Assembly: GCA_023249255.1 (NCBI GenBank)
Contig: JAHFCY010000011.1
Location: 1 to 28,447 of the forward strand
DNA length: 28,447 nt
Direction: 5' to 3'
From: Candidatus Lindowiibacteriota bacterium
Lineage (GTDB): Bacteria; Lindowbacteria; 2-12-FULL-62-27
Part shown: positions 21,590 through 28,447 of the stretch, in pieces
Position numbering within the stretch: position 1 is the stretch's first letter
Layout of the letters: every line of letters begins with the position of its first letter
Program-made: the position numbers and the translations under genes
The notes under the pieces: generated by a model
What the model saw: the letters and a program-made list of their open reading frames with translations, nothing else
Told to the model about the DNA's origin: nothing
Databases searched by the model: none

Positions 21590-23485
21590 TCACTCACCCG
21601 GCATCGCGATGTCCGACACCGGGAACGTCCTGGCCCACGTGTAGAGGAAGAGCAGATTCCAGAGGCGCGTGTCGTTTTTTCGGCGGTGGTTGACGTGGTC
21701 GTCCAGAAGAGATTTTGCCGCGTCCGGTTGAAAGAGTTCGGCCAGCACGCCGGGCGGCTTATCGAGCGCGTCGCGCGAAAAGGCGTTGAGGTCCTTTCGG
21801 AACCAGTGTTCGAGCGGCACGCCGAACCCCATTTTGCCGCGTCGCCGGATGGATGGCGGCAGAAGATCTTTGAAAACGGTTTTAAGGAAATGTTTTTTCC
21901 GGCCGCCCGGCATCTTGAGATCCGGCGGAAGGGACATCGCAAACGAAATCACTTCCTGATCCAAAAATGCGGATCGTGTTTCGAGCGAATTTGCCATGGA
22001 CGCGATATCGACTTTGACCAGAATGTCCTCCGGCAGATACGTGTGGATGTCGAGATAGGACACGGCCTGAACGACCGGGCAATCTTCGGGAAAAAATTGC
22101 CGAAGATACGTTTCCGCCGCCGTTGCACCGCCCGTGAGACCCCGAATCCGCCCGATCGCCTCCGGTCGATACAGCTGCCGCCGGTCCTCCGGCGTGAAAT
22201 GCGAGACCACATCGAGATAACTCCCAATAATCGGCCGGCCGCTCATCTGCAAAAGCCGCACGGCCTGCCGGGCGCGTTTGTGCCGGATCTTCGACAAAAT
22301 ATTTTGAGCGGCATTTCGAATCGGCGCGGGACAGGAATTCAGCATCGGCATCGCGCGCATCGCAAGATATCGGTTGTATCCGAGGAATCCCTCATCACCG
22401 CCGTCGCCTGACAGCGCCACCGTCACATGCTTGCGCGTCTCCCGGCAGAGATAATACGTCGGGATCGCGGAGCTGTCGGCGTAAGGCTCGCCATAATGGC
22501 GAACGAGTGTCGGCAGAAGCTCGATCGCATCGGGTCGGACCACGAATTCGCGGTGATCGGTACCGTGAAACTTCGCCGCCTCCCGGGCGTGCTCAAGCTC
22601 CGAATAGTCCGATTCCTCAAAGCCGATCGCGAACGTTTTCACCGGCTGGTCGGAACAGCGCGTCATGAGACCGACCGTGATCGTCGAGTCGATGCCGCCG
22701 GACAAAAACGCGCCGAGCGGCACGTCGGCGATCATCCGGATCCGGATGGCTTCGAGCATTTTTTTCCGGAGTGTCTCGGCGGCTTCGGCCTCGCTGACCG
22801 CCGCGGATTGCGGCGAGACGGACCAGTAGCGTTCGATCCGGGCGACTTTGCCGTCTTTGGCGGTCAGAAAATGCGCAGGCGGAAGTTTCCGGATCGTCGT
22901 GTAGATGGTCCGGGGCGCCGGAATGTATTGAAGCGAGAGATAGAGATCGAGCGCTTCGACGTCGAGGACGGGCCGGATCGATGGTACGGCCAGAAGGGCG
23001 TTGAGCTCTGAGGCGAAGAAGAGGCCGGCCGGCGTTTCGGCGTAAAAGAGCGGCTTGACGCCCAGCCGGTCCCGCGCCACAAACACTTCGCCCGTCCGTG
23101 CGTCGTAAATGGCGAAGACGAACATTCCCCGAAGCCGCTCCAGCATATTCGGCCCGAAGTCTTCCCATAGGTGGACCAGCACCTCGGTGTCGGTGTGGGT
23201 CACGAGCGAATGGCCGCGGGCCAGCAGGTCTTTTCGGATGTCGGGAAAATTGTAAATTTCGCCGTTGAACACAACCTGAACGGTCCCATCCTCGTTGCCG
23301 ACAGGCTGTTTGCCCGTGCTGAGGTCGATGATCGACAGCCGCCGATGGGCAAGCCCCGCCCGGGCGCCGATAAAATAACCGTCGTCGTCCGGACCCCGAT
23401 GGACCATCCGGTCGGCCATGGTTTGAAGGAGCCGCCGGGGATATTCGGGAGGCTTTGTCCACTGCCATCCTGCGATGCCGCACAT
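21590..23485 (-). CDS. asnB: Asparagine synthetase, glutamine-hydrolysing
   Basis: AsnB makes asparagine from aspartate, ATP and glutamine. The 631-residue protein starts MCGIAGW with the nucleophilic Cys2 exposed after Met removal. The class II glutaminase domain (to about 205) includes HRGPDDDG, HRRLSIIDLS and FNGEIYN. The synthetase domain has the PP-loop SGGIDS at 262-267 and ALSGDGGDE further on. EDILVKVDIASMANSLETRSAFLD is the family's C-terminal signature. The start is fixed by the required N-terminal Cys. No Shine-Dalgarno is visible and the predicted promoter places transcription start almost at the ATG. Members of this family also amidate other carboxylates in cell-envelope or natural-product pathways. 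Nothing nearby points there. Confidence 0.93.
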   Translation of the reverse strand: MCGIAGWQWTKPPEYPRRLLQTMADRMVHRGPDDDGYFIGARAGLAHRRLSIIDLSTGKQPVGNEDGTVQVVFNGEIYNFPDIRKDLLARGHSLVTHTDTEVLVHLWEDFGPNMLERLRGMFVFAIYDARTGEVFVARDRLGVKPLFYAETPAGLFFASELNALLAVPSIRPVLDVEALDLYLSLQYIPAPRTIYTTIRKLPPAHFLTAKDGKVARIERYWSVSPQSAAVSEAEAAETLRKKMLEAIRIRMIADVPLGAFLSGGIDSTITVGLMTRCSDQPVKTFAIGFEESDYSELEHAREAAKFHGTDHREFVVRPDAIELLPTLVRHYGEPYADSSAIPTYYLCRETRKHVTVALSGDGGDEGFLGYNRYLAMRAMPMLNSCPAPIRNAAQNILSKIRHKRARQAVRLLQMSGRPIIGSYLDVVSHFTPEDRRQLYRPEAIGRIRGLTGGATAAETYLRQFFPEDCPVVQAVSYLDIHTYLPEDILVKVDIASMANSLETRSAFLDQEVISFAMSLPPDLKMPGGRKKHFLKTVFKDLLPPSIRRRGKMGFGVPLEHWFRKDLNAFSRDALDKPPGVLAELFQPDAAKSLLDDHVNHRRKNDTRLWNLLFLYTWARTFPVSDIAMPGE

Positions 23486-23493
23486 GCCGTATG

Positions 23494-23522
23494 GCTTTAC
23501 ACGTGCGCCGCGGCCGGGTCAA
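23494..23522 (-). promoter_or_regulatory. Candidate promoter of asnB (near-leaderless)
   Basis: On the minus strand TTGACC (23517-23522) is followed after 17 bases by TAAAGC (23494-23499). The -35 matches five of six consensus bases and the -10 is weak. Predicted transcription start is about 23487, two bases from the asnB ATG, which agrees with the missing Shine-Dalgarno. Confidence 0.4.
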
Positions 23523-23671
23523 GAGAGATTATGTCAACAGCGACGTGAGCCGATTTTTCCGAAATAGTTTCAGTACGGGCTAATTTTTTTGAGGGAACAA
23601 CCGAAAAGGCAAAGTAGAGAAGCAGGACAAAATTTCGGAGGCAGGATGCCTCCCGCGCAAGGAACAAGAAC

Positions 23672-23938
23672 ATGGACGTTCTTAAAACCGGCGAGACTCA
23701 GAATTCAAACTCATCCCGAAATTATACGAGCGGACTTATTCCGACTCATACTCATTCGGAACCACTTTCTTCATCCAAGTCGCCTGCGCCTCTTTCCGGG
23801 TCTATCCCCGGGGAGGGCGCAGGCGCAGATTTTCATACCAATCATATCGCGTTCCAAGTGAGACGGCTCCGTACAACGGGGCCGAATACCAGGTGGTTGA
23901 ACGTGAACACGCAGCCGTCAGCCACCATGTCTAGGTGA
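23672..23938 (+). other. Open frame of 88 codons inside the structured region, probably not coding
   Basis: An ATG at 23672 has AAGGAA seven bases upstream. The frame would encode a Ser/Thr/Pro-rich polypeptide (for example SGLIPTHTHSEPLSSSKSPA) ending at TGA 23936-23938. The 19-pair hairpin (23781-23825) and two 9-pair hairpins lie entirely within it, third positions are not GC-biased as in neighbouring genes, and the composition is not protein-like. I read it as non-coding. The start codon itself sits in the loop of the 23666-23683 hairpin. Confidence 0.3.
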
Positions 23939-23944
23939 CGTCCC

Positions 23945-24139
23945 ATGGTCGTTTCATCCGTGACGCTCGCCGATGCCAGCCAGAGGTACTATTCTCTCGC
24001 GTCACAAGTGAAACCGAAAGCGATGCCGGATCCCGGCTCGGTGACGGTTCCGCAGGCGACGCAAACTTCTGGATCGGCACCGGCCCAAAGTGCACCGGAT
24101 AGTAGTGGGCGCGGCAACCTCGTAGACACGTACGTGTAA
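23945..24139 (+). CDS. Possible small protein of 64 aa, unknown function
   Basis: ATG at 23945 is preceded by AGGTGA at a good distance. It opens a frame reading MVVSSVTLADASQRYYSLAS and ending DSSGRGNLVDTYV. It has a helical-looking N-terminus and a Ser/Pro/Gln-rich, likely disordered middle. There is no signal peptide, membrane helix or cysteine. It lies in the same frame as the upstream open frame, separated by TGA and two codons. A terminator follows 71 bases after the stop, as expected for a short monocistronic gene. However, a 7-pair hairpin spans its start region (23960-24005) and another overlaps the stop, so the frame may be incidental to a structured RNA. I do not recognise the family. 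Confidence 0.45.
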   Translation: MVVSSVTLADASQRYYSLASQVKPKAMPDPGSVTVPQATQTSGSAPAQSAPDSSGRGNLVDTYV

Positions 24140-24209
24140 GCTGGTTTTCAACTTACCATCCGTCCTATAGGGAGCGCCGGTCCTTCCGGGCACCCTGAGC
24201 TTGATTCGA

Positions 24210-24258
24210 GTTAGGCCGTCTTCGCGAAAGCGAAATCAGGCGGCCTAACTTTTTTTTT
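24210..24258 (+). terminator. Rho-independent terminator
   Basis: GTTAGGCCG (24210-24218) pairs perfectly with CGGCCTAAC (24241-24249), with an inner TTCGC-GAAA-GCGAA tetraloop hairpin. Nine Ts follow (24250-24258). The T-run is on the plus strand only, so it ends the plus-strand transcript and not deoB. Confidence 0.93.
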
Positions 24259-24281
24259 ACCTACAGGGATGCCATATGGGA

Positions 24282-25460
24282 TCAGATATCAGATAAAAAA
24301 CTTCGGGCGCCGGTCCAGCCGTCAATTCCAAAATTTTCCGAAATCGTCTGACCGATGTCCCAGAATCCCTGCCGGATGCCGAGGTCGACCGGCCGGTCCA
24401 TCGCCGAATGCCAGGCGAGAAGCGGCACGATCTCGCGGGAGTGATCGGTGGATGGCGTGGTTGGATCATTGCCGTGATCGGCGGAAATGAGAACGAGATC
24501 GGTCGGCGAAAGTTTTCGCAGAAAAGCGTCCAGCCGGCTGTCGAATTCGACCAGCGCGCTCGCAAACCCGGGGACGTCGTTTCTGTGGCCGTAGAGCATG
24601 TCGAAATCGACCAGATTCAAAAACGCAAGACCGGTGAACGGCCGGTCGGCCATCTCCGTCAGGCGATCCATGCCGATAGCGTTGCTTTCCATGCCGACGT
24701 GGTCTGTCACGCCGCGTCCGGCGAAGATATCCTGAATTTTTCCGATGCTGATCACGTCGAGGCCGGCGCGTTTCATCCGGTCGAGGAGCGTCTCCCTCGG
24801 CGGCTCGACCGAATAGTCGTGGCGGTTCGGCGTGCGCTTGAACTGCCCGGTCGCCCCGATGAACGGCCGCGCGATGACGCGGCCGACACGGTGTCTGCCG
24901 GTCAACAGTCCCCGGGCGATTTTACAGATGCGGTAGAGTTCCTGGAGTGGGATGATCTGCTCGTGCGCGGCGATTTGAAAGACGCTGTCAGCGGACGTGT
25001 AGACGATGGGACTGCCGGTTTTGACATGCTTTTCGCCAAGTTCCTTGATGATTTCTGTTCCCGAGGCCGCTTTGTTCCCGATGGTTTTCCGGCCGATCGC
25101 GCGTTCAAAGGGCTCAATGACTTCCGGCGGAAATCCCTTTGGATACGTTGGAAAATTTTCCTCGACAATCACGCCGGCCATTTCCCAGTGGCCGCTGGTC
25201 GTGTCCTTGTTCGACGATTTCTCGACCATCACGCCAAAGGCGCCGGCCCGCACACCGGCGGGATCAACGCCCAAAATCCTGCCCGTCCGGCCCAGGCCCA
25301 TCCGTTCAAGCGCCGGCAGACGCAGTCCGCCGACCGCCTTTGACAGATTTCCCAGTGTGTCGGATCCCACGTCACCGAATGCCGCCGCATCCGGCGCTTC
25401 GCCGCACCCCACACCGTCCATGACAATCAAAAAGATCCGCTGAAATCTCGCCGGTTTCAT
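24282..25460 (-). CDS. deoB: Phosphopentomutase
   Basis: DeoB interconverts (deoxy)ribose-1-phosphate and -5-phosphate, the step that links the nucleoside phosphorylases of this window to central metabolism. The 392-residue protein has the alkaline-phosphatase-superfamily metal motifs VMDGVG (D15), NLVDFDMLYGHRNDVPG, ISADHGNDP and TDHSREIVP. The mutase segment KDTTSGHWE at 85-93 contains the phosphorylatable Thr. YTSADSVFQIAAHE and GRVIARPFIG are characteristic of DeoB. The ATG at 25460 has no Shine-Dalgarno. The 61 bases upstream are a low-complexity AGGCAG/TAGTC-rich stretch. It is probably cotranscribed from the TolB-N-like gene or has its own weak promoter. It is separated from the other salvage genes by more than 11 kb. 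Confidence 0.95.
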   Translation of the reverse strand: MKPARFQRIFLIVMDGVGCGEAPDAAAFGDVGSDTLGNLSKAVGGLRLPALERMGLGRTGRILGVDPAGVRAGAFGVMVEKSSNKDTTSGHWEMAGVIVEENFPTYPKGFPPEVIEPFERAIGRKTIGNKAASGTEIIKELGEKHVKTGSPIVYTSADSVFQIAAHEQIIPLQELYRICKIARGLLTGRHRVGRVIARPFIGATGQFKRTPNRHDYSVEPPRETLLDRMKRAGLDVISIGKIQDIFAGRGVTDHVGMESNAIGMDRLTEMADRPFTGLAFLNLVDFDMLYGHRNDVPGFASALVEFDSRLDAFLRKLSPTDLVLISADHGNDPTTPSTDHSREIVPLLAWHSAMDRPVDLGIRQGFWDIGQTISENFGIDGWTGARSFLSDI

Positions 25461-25521
25461 TGATGAATGAGTGTACTACGGACTACCTTCTGCTGACTAC
25501 TGCCTTCTGTTTCCTGCCTAC
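25461..25521. repeat. Low-complexity spacer upstream of deoB
   Basis: On the minus strand the spacer repeats short related words (AGGCAG, AGAAGG, CAGTAGTC, GTAGTCC, GTAGTAC). Between them GTAG and CAGTAG recur, resembling a degenerate interspersed or slippage-derived repeat. No Shine-Dalgarno or promoter could be seen in it. Confidence 0.5.
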
Positions 25522-26562
25522 TTACAGAGCCGAAAGTTCCTGCTTCAGTTTCGCTCCGACTTTTTCGATGAGGGAGAAAATGTCGTTGCGGTCGCCTTCG
25601 ACGCGGAATTCCCGAACGGTCGCCATGTTGGGCGTCAAAAACCAGGTGGTCACGACCAGCCGCTCGCCCGCCTCCTCGAATTCGCCGCTGATGATGAGGT
25701 CCGCCATCGGACCCGTGGCCTGATAGGTGGCCGGATCGAATGTCTTGTCCGTCTTTTCCCGGTCGATCAACTGGATGTTTTTGACTTCAAGCACGTCAAA
25801 TTTCAAAATGTTGGCGATGCCGCGCTCAAGCCACGCAAACTGCGAGCCGGAAGTCTTGTCTTTGTAATTGAAGAGAGCCGTGCGCTTCATGCCTCCCGGA
25901 ATGCCGACCGTCGGGGCCGCGGCAGGGTTTGATGGCTCGCGGCGGATCGGCATCATGGCGGAAGACGCCGGAGAGGCGTTCATGGACTGCGGGCCGGAAT
26001 TCATCGGCGCGGCCGCCGGGGTATTTTGCGCGGGGTAGGTCGACATGGGTTTCGGTTTTCCTTCGGGCGGAGCAGCCGGTCCACTGATGGTCTTCAACTT
26101 GGGCGCTCCGGTTGAGATCGTCGGCGCGGGTGGCGGCTGAATTGAGGGTTTGACAGGAGCCGGCGCGGGCATATAGGCCGCCTGGGGCGTCGCCGTTCCG
26201 CCGGATGATTCCTCCGGAGTCTCATCGGCCGGCGTGGACCACAAGACTGGTGGTGACGTCGTCGGCGAGAGCGTCGGAAGAGGTGGAGATGCCGTTGCGG
26301 TCGAAGCAGCCGTCGTCGCCGACGCCTGCGTTGTCCAAGTCTGCCGCACATCCGGCATGACTTTTGTGAATGAAATTTTTCCGTTGATTTCTCCCTGATT
26401 GATGAGGACAACAAACCCGTCCGGCGCGGCAGGCGACGACACTAACACGTCGGGTTTCCCGTCTCCGTTAAAATCAGCCACAAAGACTTCTGAAAAAGCC
26501 GCTCCTGACAACAGGAGCAAGCCACCACAGACAACCCCCGCGCGCCCGATCAACGCGCTCAC
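25522..26562 (-). CDS. Secreted protein with FG-GAP-like segment and TolB-N-like C-terminal domain
   Basis: The 346-residue protein starts with a signal peptide (VSALIGRAGVVCGGLLLLSG, cleavage near 24). EVFVADFNGDGKPDVLVSS (25-43) follows, a calcium-loop motif of FG-GAP/VCBS repeats (D30, D34, D38). Residues about 72-224 are a long Pro/Ala/Thr/Ser linker. The last 122 residues fit the TolB-N/FlgO-like fold used in envelope proteins: MKRTALFNYKDK, then LERGIANILKFDVLEVKNIQLIDRE and MADLIISGEFEEAGERLVV. The GTG at 26562 has GGAGAG six bases upstream and leads straight into the signal peptide. An in-frame TTG at 26613 would add unlikely residues. It follows the TPR gene after 47 bases. Possibly part of an envelope-associated complex. 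Role unknown. Confidence 0.75.
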   Translation of the reverse strand: MSALIGRAGVVCGGLLLLSGAAFSEVFVADFNGDGKPDVLVSSPAAPDGFVVLINQGEINGKISFTKVMPDVRQTWTTQASATTAASTATASPPLPTLSPTTSPPVLWSTPADETPEESSGGTATPQAAYMPAPAPVKPSIQPPPAPTISTGAPKLKTISGPAAPPEGKPKPMSTYPAQNTPAAAPMNSGPQSMNASPASSAMMPIRREPSNPAAAPTVGIPGGMKRTALFNYKDKTSGSQFAWLERGIANILKFDVLEVKNIQLIDREKTDKTFDPATYQATGPMADLIISGEFEEAGERLVVTTWFLTPNMATVREFRVEGDRNDIFSLIEKVGAKLKQELSAL

Positions 26563-26609
26563 GCCCCACTCTCCATGAGCGCGAATCTTAAGTAAGCATG
26601 GAAAGGATG

Positions 26610-28447
26610 TCAAGGAGCGTCGGAACCGGCCGAACCGGCTGTTGTGCCGGCGGACCTGACGATATCCCGCATCCGCGCTCCGGCCGAGGCGGCGTAAGGC
26701 CCGGCGCCGGCCTGATTCAGAATCGTCCGAAACGACAGCTCGGCAAACGCCGGATCGCCGGTTTTCAGAGCCAGCTCCCCGATGCGGTATCTCGCGGCGA
26801 CAAACGTTTCATCATCTCTTACGGCGGCCTTGTATAGCTCGATCGCCTCCTTGTATTTGCCGTTCTGTTCAAAAAGTTTCCCAAGAAAAAATTTTCCGCG
26901 GACGCTCTTTTGCGCCAGATGCTCCAAAATTTGTTGTCCCTGCTCCGGTGATTTCGATTCGGCGAGCGCCATCCCCCACGCCAGAATCAATTCGGATGGA
27001 TCGACCGCGGGACCTGACTTGTCCAGATACGCCAATGCCTCGACCGGCCGGCCCCGGATGAGTTCGAGCTGGCCCAGGCGGAGGTTCGCGGGCATGCTCC
27101 AGGCATCCGACCGGGCCGCCACCGTCAGCGCGTTCTTTGCATCGTCATACAATCCCAGTCTGAGCAGGGTTAATCCTTCGAGATATCGCGCCTGCGGCGC
27201 GTCAATGCGCGCGGTAATCGCCCGGCAGATGTCCAGCGCCGCTTCGCAATCGCCGGACTCCATGCGCCGCCGCGCCGTCGACAGCATTTGCGCCGTCCAC
27301 CGATCCGAGGGCTTGCGTGAATCGCCGCCGTCCGGCGAAAGTTCGCCGATGACGGTTCTCAACAACACGGGGTTTTGCGAGCGAAGTTTGTCAACCCGCC
27401 CCTCCTCCGCCTCGAGAATCGCCTCGAAGAGCCCACCCTTTTCCGCGTACTGCGCCGCTTCGTCATACTGGCCGGCCCTGAACAGATACAATGCCGTTCG
27501 GCCTTTTTCCTCCCCGGCCGCGCCTGATTTTTCCAGCCATCCCGCCGCCATCCGCCACTCGCCCCGGTCGGCGTACACTTGCGACAAGAGTTTGCACACG
27601 CCGGGTGATTTTGGATCGATCGCCGCGAGAATCTGGATTGCCTGATCCGACTGTCCGCTTTCCCGCATGACCCGGGCCAGATCGATGGCCGCGTCCGGTT
27701 GATTGGGATGAGTTCGGACCCATGCCATCTTTTCCGCCATCGTCGAAGGATACGGTTCCTCCACAGTCCGGCCCGAAATTGGAAATGATTCGGCGCGGGT
27801 TTGCGACATCTGATCGCGCGCGACCGACATCATCCGTGCCTCGTTCTCGTGAAGCGGCCGGAGTTGTTTGAGGCGAAGATAGATGGACGCGGCATCCGAC
27901 ATCCTCCCTTCCGCAAGGGTCAATTCCGCCGCCATGGTCAATCGGTCCGCAGTCTCGCTTGCCGATGACTGGATGGCCTGCGTCATGCGCCGCACCGCCG
28001 CGGTGTCGCCGAGTTGAAGGAGCCTGCGGCCGAGGATTGTGCCGGGCGAAATTTCCCACAGACCGCGCGTTTCGTCCAAAGTCAGCGCCGCCAACACCCG
28101 CGTGAGATCGTCTGTCCGCCCAAGCCGCAACGCGGTCCGCGCAAGACCCATCCGCGCGGATTTCGAGCGGCCGTTCAGGCTCCACGCCAGAGAATATTTT
28201 TCAAGCGCGCGATCGACCTGTCCGCGCCGTTCGAGCCGCCCGGCCCAGAGCTGTTGCGCGGCGGCGGAATTCGGCATCCGGTCCGCCAATTTTTCGAACA
28301 GCGTGTCCGGGGCCGCCGGAGGATTTTCTGGATCCTGCCGCGCGAGCCACTCCTCCACGCGGGCCTGCGCTTCCCGGCGATCCGGTTCCGTCAACAGCCC
28401 CTCCAGCGCCGTCAGATATGTCAGCACCGATTCGATCCCAAGACCTT
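26610..28447 (-). CDS. TPR-repeat protein (5' end outside the window)
   Basis: The frame is open to the right edge. A GTG at 28427 is possible, but in-frame residues continue upstream to the window end, so the start is probably outside. The 612 visible codons encode many helical repeats of TPR type, for example RGQVDRALEKYSLAWSLNGR, ESGQSDQAIQILAAIDP, LRLGLYDDAKNALTVAARSD, QNGKYKEAIELYKAAVRDD and KTGDPAFAELSFRTILNQ. The tail is Gly/Ser/Ala-rich. TPR proteins act as scaffolds in envelope, polysaccharide or secretion complexes. With the secreted TolB-N-like protein downstream, a periplasmic or lipoprotein form is likely, but no signal can be seen because the N-terminus is missing. Confidence 0.8.
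   Translation of the reverse strand, partial: GLGIESVLTYLTALEGLLTEPDRREAQARVEEWLARQDPENPPAAPDTLFEKLADRMPNSAAAQQLWAGRLERRGQVDRALEKYSLAWSLNGRSKSARMGLARTALRLGRTDDLTRVLAALTLDETRGLWEISPGTILGRRLLQLGDTAAVRRMTQAIQSSASETADRLTMAAELTLAEGRMSDAASIYLRLKQLRPLHENEARMMSVARDQMSQTRAESFPISGRTVEEPYPSTMAEKMAWVRTHPNQPDAAIDLARVMRESGQSDQAIQILAAIDPKSPGVCKLLSQVYADRGEWRMAAGWLEKSGAAGEEKGRTALYLFRAGQYDEAAQYAEKGGLFEAILEAEEGRVDKLRSQNPVLLRTVIGELSPDGGDSRKPSDRWTAQMLSTARRRMESGDCEAALDICRAITARIDAPQARYLEGLTLLRLGLYDDAKNALTVAARSDAWSMPANLRLGQLELIRGRPVEALAYLDKSGPAVDPSELILAWGMALAESKSPEQGQQILEHLAQKSVRGKFFLGKLFEQNGKYKEAIELYKAAVRDDETFVAARYRIGELALKTGDPAFAELSFRTILNQAGAGPYAASAGARMRDIVRSAGTTAGSAGSDAP

Larger units (their letters stand above)
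23637..24258 (+). ncRNA. Long highly structured transcript region (candidate non-coding RNA or structured leader)
   Basis: The plus strand carries a dense series of hairpins. They are 23637-23653 (7 perfect pairs), 23666-23683 (6 pairs) and 23781-23825 (10 pairs, one bulged T, 9 pairs, 6-base loop). Next come 23864-23884 (9 pairs, triloop), 23892-23926 (9 pairs) and 23960-24005 (7 pairs). The last are 24136-24156, 24169-24196 (4+2+4 pairs) and the terminator at 24210-24258. Many have G-U pairs that keep the helix, which hints at selection on structure. No gene I recognise overlaps it. I compared it by eye with tmRNA, RNase P, 6S, SRP RNA and group I/II introns and found none of their hallmark sequences. 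The promoter is not clear: the 50 bases before 23600 are AT-richer but hold no good box pair. Confidence 0.6.

Noticed and set aside
23589-23861. 90-codon plus-strand frame in the structured region
   Set aside because: No Shine-Dalgarno, Arg/Pro-rich composition, and it runs over the same stable hairpins in another frame. Likely incidental.
24210-24249. Group II intron domain V (GAAA tetraloop hairpin)
   Set aside because: No AGC catalytic triad or bulge, no intron 5' motif, no reverse transcriptase. A T-run directly after marks it as a terminator.
1-28447. CRISPR array, tRNA, rRNA, insertion sequence, prophage or toxin-antitoxin pair
   Set aside because: Looked for repeats with regular spacing, cloverleaf patterns and transposase or integrase motifs. 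None found.

Overview
The window comes from a Gram-negative-type bacterium with a fairly GC-rich genome. An outer-membrane lipoprotein-sorting-type protein, an RND exporter and lipoprotein signals imply an outer membrane, and hrcA has a perfect CIRCE operator. I cannot name the phylum from sequence alone. Gene density is high and many starts overlap the previous stop (ATGA, TGATG), so whole gene strings are probably translated as units. No tRNA, rRNA, CRISPR array, insertion sequence or phage gene was seen.

Region 1 (1-12761, minus strand). One compact string of eleven genes reads right to left: uvrA, purine-nucleoside phosphorylase, pyrimidine-nucleoside phosphorylase, a RecJ with an inserted DnaQ-like exonuclease domain, a DUF3006 protein, MTA phosphorylase, adenosine deaminase, cytidine deaminase, a P-loop kinase-like protein, an unknown protein and a Clp1/Grc3-type polynucleotide 5'-kinase. 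Together they cover DNA-damage recognition, degradation of DNA ends, phosphorolysis or deamination of the released nucleosides, and possibly re-phosphorylation. Behind them, hrcA (cut by the window edge) has its own heat-shock promoter and operator.

Region 2 (12762-16794). A 473-base divergent intergenic region holds the uvrA promoter and, on the plus strand, a strongly structured RNA. That RNA has an unusually long Shine-Dalgarno match, a 13-codon mini-ORF, two mutually exclusive long-range folds and a T-tract. It lies upstream of a LolA-like periplasmic protein and an RND/MMPL exporter that carries a C-terminal cyclic-nucleotide-binding domain.

Region 3 (16808-23485, minus strand). An NCS1 nucleobase transporter is followed by a MacB/LolD-like ABC ATPase, an FtsX-type permease, a DUF3299-like lipoprotein and a small single-HKD phospholipase-D-like protein. 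Upstream of these is a glutamine-hydrolysing asparagine synthetase.

Region 4 (23486-24281, plus strand). About 620 bases are packed with perfect or near-perfect hairpins and end in a textbook rho-independent terminator. A possible 64-residue protein is embedded in them. This is best read as a structured transcript, either a non-coding RNA or a long leader plus a small gene.

Region 5 (24282-28447, minus strand). A TPR protein (5' end outside the window), a secreted FG-GAP/TolB-N-like protein and phosphopentomutase (deoB). DeoB and the NCS1 transporter complement the salvage operon of region 1: nucleobases enter the cell, phosphorolysis gives (deoxy)ribose-1-phosphate, and DeoB sends it to central metabolism.

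The points most worth a second look are the two structured plus-strand RNAs, the RecJ-DnaQ insertion, the RND-cNMP fusion and the two unassigned proteins next to the Clp1-type kinase.
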